64,000 nucleotides of DNA from Zingiber officinale (taxonomy: Eukaryota; Streptophyta; Magnoliopsida; Zingiberales; Zingiberaceae), in the NCBI RefSeq assembly GCF_018446385.1, contig NC_056002.1, forward strand, positions 31,854,636-31,918,635, in the 5' to 3' direction. The translations under genes were made by a program, and so were the position numbers. A model generated the notes under the pieces. That model ran no database searches, was not told where the DNA came from, and saw only the letters and a program-made list of their open reading frames with translations. The first letter of the stretch is position 1; every line of letters starts with the position of its first letter. Below are positions 23,794-33,996 of this stretch, in pieces.

Positions 23794-24078
23794 GGAAGGC
23801 CGTTCGGAAGTCCTTGAAGCTCTGAATCGACCCGTTCGGCAATCTCCGAAACCAACGTTGTGCCGAGCCGAATAACGTAGTGAGGAAGACTTAACACTTA
23901 GCTCCATCTGTGTATTGATGAAAGGTTGCGACATTATCAAACTTACCGAGGTGGTCGTCCGGATCAGTCGACCCATTGTATTCGTCGATCGCCAAGGGTG
24001 CGTAGTGCCTTGGCAGAAGATCCTGCAGAATTACCTCGGAGAATTGGCAGTTAATCCGATCGGGGGATGAGTCAGCTC
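23794..24078 (-). pseudogene. Gypsy A gag middle fragment
   Basis: The minus-strand frame gives HYAPLAIDEYNGSTDPDDHLGKF near 24010-23950 and a following segment with an in-frame stop near 23890. It then continues towards PNGSIQSFKDFR before the insertion at 23793. The corresponding segment of gypsy B is at 38660-38880 and is clearly homologous. It is bounded on both sides by solo LTRs. Confidence 0.9.
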
Positions 24079-26653
24079 TGTTGGTTGCTACTCGGAATAC
24101 CGTCCTAGTTCCCCTGTACAAAAATTTGTACAAGCATAGAACTATCCTAGCTACCCATGTGCTCTACTGAAGTTAAATTTGGATTGCAAACGATGCTTAA
24201 CATTATTAATCCAAATTGTCCTTCAGAAGTTAAACTTGGATTGGAAACGATACTTAACATTTTTACTTCAAGTTTAACCGATGTGATCTTCCTAAGTTAA
24301 ACCATATTACAGAAGTTAATCAAATATCTATTTCAAAGATCGGCTTCCAGGTTAAACATGGCGAGACACTAGGCCTTCTTGGATATGAGATCATCCACCA
24401 CTTCCTAGACAAAGCCTCACAAAGAAATCGGATATTTAACTTCTTACAATAAACTAGATTTAACTATAGAGACCTCAATAGAAGCACATTATCGAAACAT
24501 GAAATCGGAAAATAAAATCGATAACAAAAATGATAACTTAAAATCGATAGCCTCTTGTGTTTGGTTTTTCAAGATCTATACAAAGAACATGAACTAGTTA
24601 TGATGCAGAAACAAATAACTAGTTATACCTTTCTTTGTTGCTAAAGACCTCTTAATCTTCTGTTGTATTCCTCTCCTCCTCTTGGATATTGTGTGGGCAA
24701 CGATCTACCAAGATGGAATCCACTCGAATCGCTTCTTCTCCTCCAAGACTCTCGAGCCACCAAGGGATGCAAAAATAGGAAATTTCCTTCTTCTTCTTCT
24801 CCTCCAAGTAACCGGCCACCAAGTGCTTCTCCTCTTCTTCTTCCTCTCCAAGCAACCGGCCACAAGGATTTTCCAATCCTTGATGCCGCCGGCCCTAAGG
24901 AAGCAAAAGAGGAGACTAGATGAAGAGGTGTCGCCGACCTAAGAGAAAGAGAGAAGGGGAGAGGCAAGCCTCACCAAGGATAGAGAGAGGAATAGAATAG
25001 GGTTATTCTCATGAGGCACCCTCTCATTCTTTTTTATAATCCTTGGTCAAGGTAAAAAAGGAAAGTTTTAAACATAATTAAACTTCCTTATTTGTGACAT
25101 CCCTTTTAAAAAAGGAAATTTTAACAACAATTAAAATCTCTCTTTTCTAAATTTCCTATTGTACATGGCAATAAAGGGAAGTTTTAAAATTAATCTCTCT
25201 CTTTTAAAACATGTAGACAACTATAAAAAGGAAAGATTAATTAAAACTTCTCTTTTTAAATCATGGTTACAAAAAGGAAAGTTTTATCAAAAATTAAAAT
25301 CTCTCTTTCAAACATTATAGATAACTACAAATAAAGAAAGATTTTAACAAAATTAAAATCTTTCTTTAATCTTTTGTAGATAACTATAAAAAGAAAGATT
25401 TTTAAAATTTAAAACTCTCTTTGAGGATGGCTATAAAAGGAAATTGAAATATTTCTTTTATCCATTGTAGATAACTACAAAAGGAAAGATTTTAACAAAA
25501 TAAAATCTCTCTTTTAACCATTGTAGTTAACTACAATTAAGGAAAGATTTTATCAAAATTTTGTTTCAAAACAAAACTTCCTTTTCCTTTTATTCTTCAT
25601 GAGGCCGGCCCTTAGCTTGGGCACCAAGCTTTGGCCGACCACTTCTTGGCTTCCAATCCCATGCTTGGCCGACCCCCTTGCACCAAGCAAGGATGTGTCC
25701 GACCCATTATTTGGGTAAGAAGTGGACTTTGTGAATATAAGGATTTATAGAGGCTACAACAGGGACCGAGAGGAGAAATTGATTTTGGTCTCCCGATGAG
25801 CTTGAGCTTCTTGTGTTCGCCCCGAACACCCAACTCAAGTTCATCAATAATAACTCATACCACTAAAGAGTTATTATTGAACTACCGCACCAATCCCAAA
25901 TTATATTATGGACTCCTTCTTATTATGAGTGCATTAATCTCCTTGTGTTTAAGATATCGAATGTCCACTAATTAAATGAGTTACTGGCAACTCACTTAAT
26001 TAATATCTAGCTCCAAGAGTAGTACCACTCAAATTTATTGTCATGCCAGACTAAGTCCACCTGTAGGGTTTACATGACAATCCTTATGAGCTCCTCAAGG
26101 GGACATCATCAACCTAGATTACTAGGACACAGTTTTATTCTATAATCAACAACACACCATATAAATAATATCATTTCCCAACTTATCGGGTCTATTGATT
26201 CAACGAATTAAATCACACCCTTTGATAAATTAAAGAAATAAATATTAAATATACGAGCTTGTTATTATATCATGATTAAGAGTACGCACATCCATAATAA
26301 TAGAGGTTTTGTTTTTTTATATAGTCAGTATAAAAAGAAACCACCTCAAATGATCCTACTCAATACACTTATAGTGTACTAGTGTAATATTATAGTCAAG
26401 ATAAACTATTACCAATTTACACTACAACCACTCCAATGATTTGTCTCATTCCATCTTGGTTATGAGCTATTATTTATAATTTATAAGGATCTGATAACAT
26501 GATCTTCTGTGTGTCTCCTCACACCATGTTATCTACAATATAAATTAAATGGACAACTACACTTAGCATAAATGTAGACATTTGACCAATATGATTCTTA
26601 TTTCTAAATAAATGTTTATACAAAAAGCTAGGCTTTTAGTATACATTCCAACA
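24079..26653 (-). mobile_element. Solo LTR of the copia A family, reversed (2575 bp)
   Basis: On the + strand it starts TGTTGGTTGCTACTCGG and ends GTATACATTCCAACA, the reverse complement of the copia A LTR ends. The TSD is agctc (24074-24078 and 26654-26658). The region 25070-25560 is built of degenerate units with the pattern aaggaaagattttaa...ttaaaatctctctt, longer than the matching part of copia A. It interrupts gypsy A gag between its N-terminal and middle parts. Confidence 0.95.
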
Positions 26654-26658
26654 AGCTC

Positions 26659-26990
26659 GGGGCGCTTTGCCCTTTCTTGTGTCCCGAGCGGGAGCTTCGT
26701 CTGATGAGGACCGGTCCCAATTCGCTTGCGCGATTTCAGATGGCGTTTGGAACAAGGCTCGATGGACTGGAATCGGGGTGGGTGAAGCCTCTGCTTGTGT
26801 ACCGGTTGGACCCTTGTTTTGGCCCCATATAGAGAGCTGTTCCGGCCGATCCTCGTACACCGCTCGACCTCCAGATGCTGAGGTTGCTTGTTGCGTCATC
26901 CGATTTGCTATCGTCTTCTGTTGCTACTCTATTATCTTGGCCGCTCGCGCTTGTATGAGTGCGTCGAGCTCCTCTTAGGAGAGCGTCACA
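26659..26990 (-). pseudogene. Gypsy A gag N-terminal part with stops
   Basis: The minus-strand frame contains EELDALIQARAAKIIE followed by MTQQATSASGGRA and a Ser/Asp-rich stretch ending RKGKAPR. This corresponds residue by residue with the gag start of gypsy B at 38261-38590. Two in-frame stops are visible (before EELDAL and after AAKIIE). The real start codon is not clear in either copy. Confidence 0.85.
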
Positions 26991-27041
26991 GTGTATTGAC
27001 GTCTAGCTTCTTCCATCTCCTTGACTCAAATTCAGGTACGT

Positions 27042-27058
27042 TCCCATAGACGATGCCA
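27042..27058 (-). other. Primer-binding site region of gypsy A
   Basis: On the minus strand the sequence is TGGCATCGTCTATGGGA, four bases after the end of the 5' LTR. The homologous site in gypsy B is TGGCGCCATCTATGGGA, a non-Met tRNA type of site. I do not assign the tRNA. Confidence 0.7.
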
Positions 27059-27062
27059 AATT

Positions 27063-27967
27063 TGATCCTGTCCGAAAGCTGAGTCGATGGATGCTAGGGA
27101 TGTGGTGCTCCTGTTGACTGGTCGAAGACTCTAAAGACGTAGATCTCCTGCTGATGTGGACCTGCAAACACAATGCCGAGCCGGGGTGGGGTTCCCTGGC
27201 GATGGCCCTCCGACGCTCAAGTAAAATCTCCGGCAGAAAGAAGTAGAGCAGAAAGGAAATGAGAACTGTGGCTACAGTAAAGAAGTGAGCTTACCTCCGC
27301 CGAAGTCTGGGGGTCCGTATATAGGGCTCCCCAGAGGCGTGCGCACACTCCCTGAGGTGTGCACGCTCCTCAAAGCATACCTGGAATGTATGTGTAAGAA
27401 AAGCGTGTCTGACGCCATACCTTAATAGCACGAGCATATCTCTGACGTGACAATGAAAGTTTCCACCGCACGATTCTCTGTCTGACCATGCCGCCGACCA
27501 TGCCTCTTGTCGGCGTCACTGGTTCCTAGGAAGATATCACCAACTGCTCCTTTTGTCCTTTATCGGGCCGAGCGGAGGAACCGCTCGGCTTGCGCCTTCC
27601 CCCGGCCGAGCGGAGGAACCACTTGGCTAACGCTCTCCAGGCGACACCAAGGTCGGACCGATTTGGATGTTCGGTCGGCCGGTGATTTGATGTCCGACTC
27701 CACCTTGTCGAGCAAGGGAGCCTTAACTGCCGGGTTGATGTCGTGTCCCTTGTTAGCCGAGCAGGATGACCGCTCGGCCTTCGTCTCTTCCCGCTTTGCC
27801 TTATGAGCGTCGGGAACTCGGTGTCAGGCCGAGCTGTCGAGATGCCGAGTCGGCTATTCTTCCTGCCGCTCGGGAAGGTATCTCGCTCGATTGGATGCCT
27901 ACCCTGGATATTGACCACTTTAACTTCTTACCGGGCGGGCCTTGTCTTACCACCAGATCAAATGACA
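27063..27967 (-). repeat. 5' LTR of gypsy A (905 bp)
   Basis: On the minus strand it begins TGTCATTTGATCTGG at 27967 and ends GGACAGGATCA at 27063. Gypsy B's LTR has the same termini (TGTCATTTGA at 37557, GGACAGGATCA at 38188). A TATATA box lies at 27318-27323 in the expected orientation. The U3 part contains repeated gccgag/ctcggc motifs with moderately high GC. Confidence 0.85.
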
Positions 27968-28336
27968 TTTTAAAAGTTTTTACTAGAATATATATATAAT
28001 GCTTAAAACATGCTACTTTGCTAAGTTTTTTAAAAAAATTAAAGGTAATCTGAAATAGAGGTAAAATAGGGGCAAAATCAAAATTTTCCTACTTTTATAA
28101 ACGATACGTTTTTTCTCGACTATACTTTTATATTCTTTAAGAAACCTACTATCAACCGTTCAACAGTGCAATCAAGATGGTCTTCTATAATGTTTGTTGT
28201 TTCAAAACTTTTGTTTTAGTATAGTTCTAACGGATGAGCCAAATATTAAAAACTAAAAAAGTGAGAACAAAATAATCAACAATATATAATTATTAATAAA
28301 AGAAAAAAAAAATTATGAGATATAGAAGATAGAACT
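27968..28336. other. Intergenic AT-rich host sequence
   Basis: Between the outer end of gypsy A and the next element lie about 370 bp of AT-rich sequence without reading frames or recognisable repeats. The last five bases, gaact, are the left TSD of the element at 28337-36673. Confidence 0.6.
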
Positions 28337-31013
28337 TGAAACATCCCCAGTTTTTTTTATTTTATTTTATTTTATTGTTATTTTTTTATCCCTCTCATCA
28401 ACTACTATAGCATGATCATAAGGCAGTACTATCAAAGAAGTTATCATAACCAATGGGCACGATAGCATCAAACTAGGTTTATCAAGATGAACAAAAACTC
28501 CTCAAACATTTCCCACCCGAATGATAAAGAAATGAAAAATCTCTCGCAATAAACCCAGTAGGCTCTGCACTCCCGGACAACGGACAAAACCATGCGTCCA
28601 TCCCGCCTCCTCGTCTACTCCGTCCGAAGGTCTTCCGGCATAACCTGGAAGTCATCCTCACCTGTAATAAAAATGTAGTGAGTCTACGACCCAGCAAGTA
28701 CAGACCAATATGCATAAGAGGATATCCATAAAGTAGAGGAGGTAGTAACTAGAAACCAAACGAAAGCATAAGTCAGATATCATATAGTAGAAGAAATACT
28801 CATTGCACAAGTCATCCTATATAGCTAATATGGTGAATATGTCACATATCCGGTAACCACAATTTGAGCCAGTCAACATTCCCATGATCCTAGAGGCGTC
28901 CCTACTAGAGATCATGCATCCAGTCATATAGCCGAAGATAACAATAAATTACCAGTCAAGTTTGGATGGGCCCTCCCCGGAGCTCATCCCGGGTCACCCA
29001 TCCCGTACTGCTACCACATATGCTCATATTCATTCTATTAGCTATGTAGAAAACCTTAGACAACTACCTTATCATATAACAATTTATCATGCATAACCCT
29101 TTCATTCTTACAGTCAACATATCCATTCACAATGCCCGTTCCATATCCGTATCATATACAACATAGCTATACACAATATAAGCATGCGTATCAAACCAAG
29201 AACCATCACAGTTTTTATATTATTATGGTAGAAAGCAGCCACGATTTTTAAAATGAAACATGAAATCTTACAGGAAATTAAAACACAAAGCTAATAACAG
29301 CCAAGAAGTCAATTTGTGTACTTCTACCACCAAATTCCCACTAGTATACTACAGCATAATCTTGACCAAAAACCACAACCAAAACACCACTGCTCGGAGA
29401 AATCAGAACTCATTAAAATCAATCCCATCAACGCCGAGACAATTCCGAAGAGAAAACAAAACTGAACTACAATTTCAAATCATATTTGGAATCCCGGCCA
29501 CCATAGACTCACCTTCTTGCTTCAAAGCTCACCCACATTTCCAAACCAATTTCAGAGTCCAGAACACTACAATTGAATTTCCGAACCAAAATCTCAAGAA
29601 GGAAGCGAAACAAATAACAAGAGTCAACTTGAGGACATCGCAAGAGTCAACACACTAGAACTCCACAGAAATCCCAAATCAGAACGCACTCCATCAACCA
29701 GCCTCTAAGTCAAGAATATCAACAAACAGGTATCGTGCAAGACACTTACCACCACAACAGCATAGCGGAACTCGATTCAAACTCGATCACAGTAAATCAA
29801 ACATTGCAAGATTCATATTAAGAACGTTCCTGTGTTCATCAAGCTTCAACAACAACAGAAAACACCAACCAGATATTGAATTCAAAGGAAATCAGGCGAT
29901 TTCAACAGCACTTTGGAGAAACTTCGATTCATAGCATTAAATCTCAGAAAGAACCAAGTACAATTTCATTCACAGTCCGGCGAAATCCATAAGATTCTCA
30001 ATAGAATAGACCACCGGAAAATCAAACTCCAACGAGAACAGAACGCGGTGACAAAACACAGAAACCTTGCGATTCAAACCAAGAAAACCCCCAATGAAAC
30101 CTCAACGAAACTAGGCTCTACCGTATGAAATCCTTTCGCAAAAAACATTTCACCGATCTCCATACCTGAGAGAAACGTTCAACCCCTCCTAAGTTCCTAC
30201 CTCCTTACCTCACAGATCTCGCACATTCATAAGGAAATGAACTTGCCTCCCTTTCCTTGGGTCGCCTTCCTCGCCTTTGCGTTGTCCCGTCGCCGATGTG
30301 ATGGTCGATAGTCTCCTCGCCGTTCCCTTCAAGCTCGCCGACGTGAGGAGCTGCTTGGCCGGAGTTGCGATCCTCGGTAGAGAGCTCCGTCGCAGATCCC
30401 GTGCGAAGCGTGGAGTCGACGAATTTGAGGAAGGGGCGTGAGAAATGGTGCGTGAGAAACACTAAGGTTAGGGTTAAATACCTAGATCCATTAAATCCCA
30501 ACTTAGTTAATTGAGCTCAATTAACTCCTAACTTAACTTAATTGGGTATTCCTAAATAGGCTTTTCCATACCCAATTATACCCCTTAAAATCTAAAATAA
30601 TTCCCTAAAAATTCATAAAAATTTCAGTAAACTCCATAAATTCATATCAATTTAATTCCTGATAAATCATCCATAAAAACATATCTATTTTTCCTAAAAA
30701 TAATCTAATTATATTATATTTTAATTATTTACACCTTTATCCGTATATTTGGTATTTAATAACCTTATGTATTTATTCTATACTCCTCCAAGCCGTACAA
30801 AGGTTACAAGTTATCTCACCAAATCCTCCTTTTATATATATATGTAACTTTTATGCATATTTAGGTTATGCAATTTATTTAAGTTTGGATATACTGTAAC
30901 CTATTTTATTAAACATAATTAAAGCTAGCCACTTAACTTAAACTCCATTCTAGCTATACCCGAACCAATTAAATAATTTCTTTTATTTAAAACAATTAGT
31001 GTAGGACATTATA
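28337..31013 (-). repeat. 3' LTR of LARD-like element (2677 bp)
   Basis: The + strand starts TGAAACATCCCC and ends GGACATTATA, with the terminal CA changed to TA compared with the partner. It contains two unrelated open frames on the + strand (29260-29658 and 29913-30128) and one on the minus strand (30501-30205). All are repeated in the other LTR simply because the LTRs are duplicates. Confidence 0.93.
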
Positions 31014-33982
31014 ATTCCTCCCCCTTAAATAAAATTTCGTCCTCGAAATTGAATCTTACTCAATAATTCTAGATAGTGGCTTCCCATATCTCCCTTGGTT
31101 CCATCATACCTAATCTCTTATCGTGGTTGAAACCTTTAGAGTTATTTCTACATGATATTAACTCAATTGACTATAAAATGGATACTTTCTCATTTTCAAG
31201 CAATTAGGTTTACTAGGAGATAAAACAAATGAAGCTAGTTGAAAATGAGTCGATAAAGTCCTAGCCATTGGTGTCAATACCGGATTGAAAATGATTTTAA
31301 ACCTCTTCTCAGAGCTTACCCTTTTCACTAGAACTTTACCAAATTCAATGATGAGAAGGTGATTAAAGAAATAACCATTTTATGAAAATAATTTTACGAA
31401 GATTCTGCAATGCCTTAACCAATGTTAGGTGTGAGACCTGTCCATACTATTCTATTACAAAAAAAACAGAAAGTCTAATCAATGAGATGAATTAATTTAA
31501 AGACTAATTTTTAATTGCTTAAATGAATCTATCAGCAATTGGCCTTCCCTTTACTAGCTGAATCAGCTACGTGATGTCAGGTCCATAGTCCATTACTACC
31601 ATTTCGGTGATTCATTGACTATGAAAACCCAGTTACCTATTTCATCACTTAACTCATATGAACAAATTCGGAGACTATATTAATGCTGATTGCAGCATTT
31701 AGTAGCTTATTTAGGGTTTATATTATTAAGTCTAAATGATAATGTTTTAATTAACCAATTTCACTTTTCAATAACAGTGAACCATTGAACAAGTATCTTG
31801 TCCTACAAAAGTCTATCTATCCCACTTTTGGATCTCCAAGTTGTTAGTGTATAATTAAGCATAACATTCTACACCTTGATATGAATGTGCCTTACTATGA
31901 TTTGATTATAATAATCTTTCCCAACCTTACTGATTGAGCTTCATAGAACTCATACTTATCCACCTTTCATATTTTCTAGTTGCACTTGCTTATGGGGTCA
32001 ATTCTAATATTGTACAATCCAAACTTGTTGGTAGACCTAATTTTGCATTGCCTCAGCCTTAAAAATAAAGATTCTGGCTTCTACAACTACCGAATGTGTT
32101 TAGAACTAGTTAGCAAATTGATCACAAATCAAACTCCTTGCAACTGCGCTATAAGTTTGCCATGTTTGTCAAATTTAACCTTATGATCATCTATCCTATC
32201 ATTTATACTGATGCATATATTATAGCTTAATTCAAACATGACAATTTTATAGAGGTTATATTTAAACTTGGATAACAACTATTCTCTTCAACCAAGCATG
32301 TGCCAAATATATTAACTATAAGGTATCAAGATATGGTGATCCCGGATTCCATCCTAACATTTTCTAGTGATGCATATCCGTACATGGACAAGACAATATC
32401 TAAAGAAAGGAAATAGAACTTATGAACATACCTCACAAAAATTCAGTTCTGGGAACTAACTCCTAATAGAAGCAATAGAACACATTGCTATATGATGTTA
32501 CGGTTCTATAGAGCATAATTAAATTCATTCATTTTATAAAATTATAAATGTGGCAATATAGTTATGAAGGTGTTGCATTCTAATGTAGCAAAAATAATGA
32601 AAGCTAGAAGGATTCTTCAAATCAAAAACAACATAACTAAATAAATAAAAGAAAATATTCTTAGACAACAAATTTAGGCCTTAGGATTTCTTGAATGATG
32701 ATATAGAATTTACATAATGTTCCCCTTTCTGTGAATGTCATGATGAAAATGTGTGTAAATGTAACTATATTCCACTATGTCAAAGTTGTTAGGATTAGAT
32801 CTACCTAAACATGAGATCCCAAACCAATCAAGATCCTACTAGAGATATGAAATCAGTAAACCAATTTTTAACACAATTGCAAAACATTCTAGGGCATCTC
32901 CTATAATTCGTCCAATCGTAAAATTAGCAAAGGTTAGCATTTGCATGGAGCTAAAATGTATATCCATTTCAACACTCAATAACTGGCTTATCTTCAGTTT
33001 GACAAGTATTAAGTATATCAATGTAGTAATAGTATCAACATGAGGGTTTGTCTCTGTAACCTAAATATCCCTATATGCTTTATGAAATTACATTACCTTC
33101 CCATATAAACCCGCACCCCACTGAGCATTTGCTTTGTTCTATTACAACTCTCTCTAGGGATCCCTTGCATTCATATATGAATTAATTTGGTTGTTAACTG
33201 ATCCTATGGTTAGGCATTAACTTGAAGAAGAATGCTTTGCTTAGTTGCTAATAGAATTGTAACCTTAATCTTCACTAAAGAAGGAGAAACTTAACCTTCA
33301 CGTAGAGATAAAAAAAATACTTCCAACTCAACATTCAATAACTGGAACATTTCTAGTGGCATTAGCTTAATTCTACAGAATTCCCTAAATCATAGGCAGC
33401 GATGGATATTGAATTAAAATGAAGTCACTAATTTTGTTCAGGATAATACAAAAATAAATCAATCAACAATACTAACAATGATTCTTCATATGACCTACAG
33501 ATCCTTGATGAAAATCTAAAGGGAGACAACAAACAAAGGTAATATGATATGACACTTTAGTTCCTAATAGCCAAAATGATAAATCAAAAGCTATTGATCA
33601 TGATTTCTGAATAACATACTCCAGCGACAATAAACAAATCTAAACTAATACGATGTCCAAGATCAAGGGCATAAGACATGTTAACTATCAGCATGAATAC
33701 AAGTGAATTGAATAACAATCCACTACCAACTATCAAGAATTCCTTTTTAGGTATCTTATCTTTCCATTTGGTCTTTGCCTTGTTGACCTAGGGAAATTTC
33801 CTGAACACATTTTGCATCTAATGACCAAGGACCTCCAGGCATAAGCTAAAGTTGTTTATTTAAACACGTTATAATTCACCATTCCAATCTAGAACTATAA
33901 TGAAAGAAATCTTACAAACTTTGTGGACAAAAGTAATCGAGTTCTTGACGAGATGGCGTGCGCATGCTGTCCCTTAGGAGTT
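31014..33982 (-). other. Non-coding interior of LARD-like element
   Basis: Nearly 3 kb of AT-rich sequence holds no reading frame beyond 70 codons and no retroelement domain that I can recognise on either strand. At the 3' LTR side, the polypurine tract is at 31016-31028, preceded in minus-strand order by gaggacgaaat (near 31039-31047). The rest may be a degenerated pol or captured host DNA; I cannot distinguish these. Confidence 0.7.
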
Positions 33983-33994
33983 GCTCTGATACCA
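33983..33994 (-). other. Primer-binding site of LARD-like element
   Basis: gctctgatacca reads TGGTATCAGAGC on the minus strand, two bases from the 5' LTR end at 33997. It matches initiator-Met tRNA. Confidence 0.95.
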
Positions 33995-33996
33995 AC

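Larger units (their letters stand above)
1..27967 (-). mobile_element. Ty3/gypsy element A (Tat lineage), nested and incomplete
   Basis: This minus-strand element begins with a 5' LTR at 27967-27063. It continues through a primer-binding site and gag (26990 downward, 24078-23794, 21387 onward), protease (about 20587-20171), reverse transcriptase (13008-12157), RNase H (to 11654), a second RNase H and integrase (2230-459), and ends in a tandem array at the left edge. The gaps are filled exactly by later insertions with their own terminal repeats. The order PR-RT-RH-INT marks it as gypsy, and the second RNase H-like domain before integrase points to Tat. Numerous stops and frameshifts show it is dead. 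The 3' LTR is outside the window, so its TSD cannot be checked. Confidence 0.9.

Noticed and set aside
29260..29658. 132-codon reading frame identical in two places (also 34921-35319)
   Set aside because: Both copies lie in the two LTRs of the same young element, so their identity reflects LTR duplication and not selection on a protein. No domain is recognisable.
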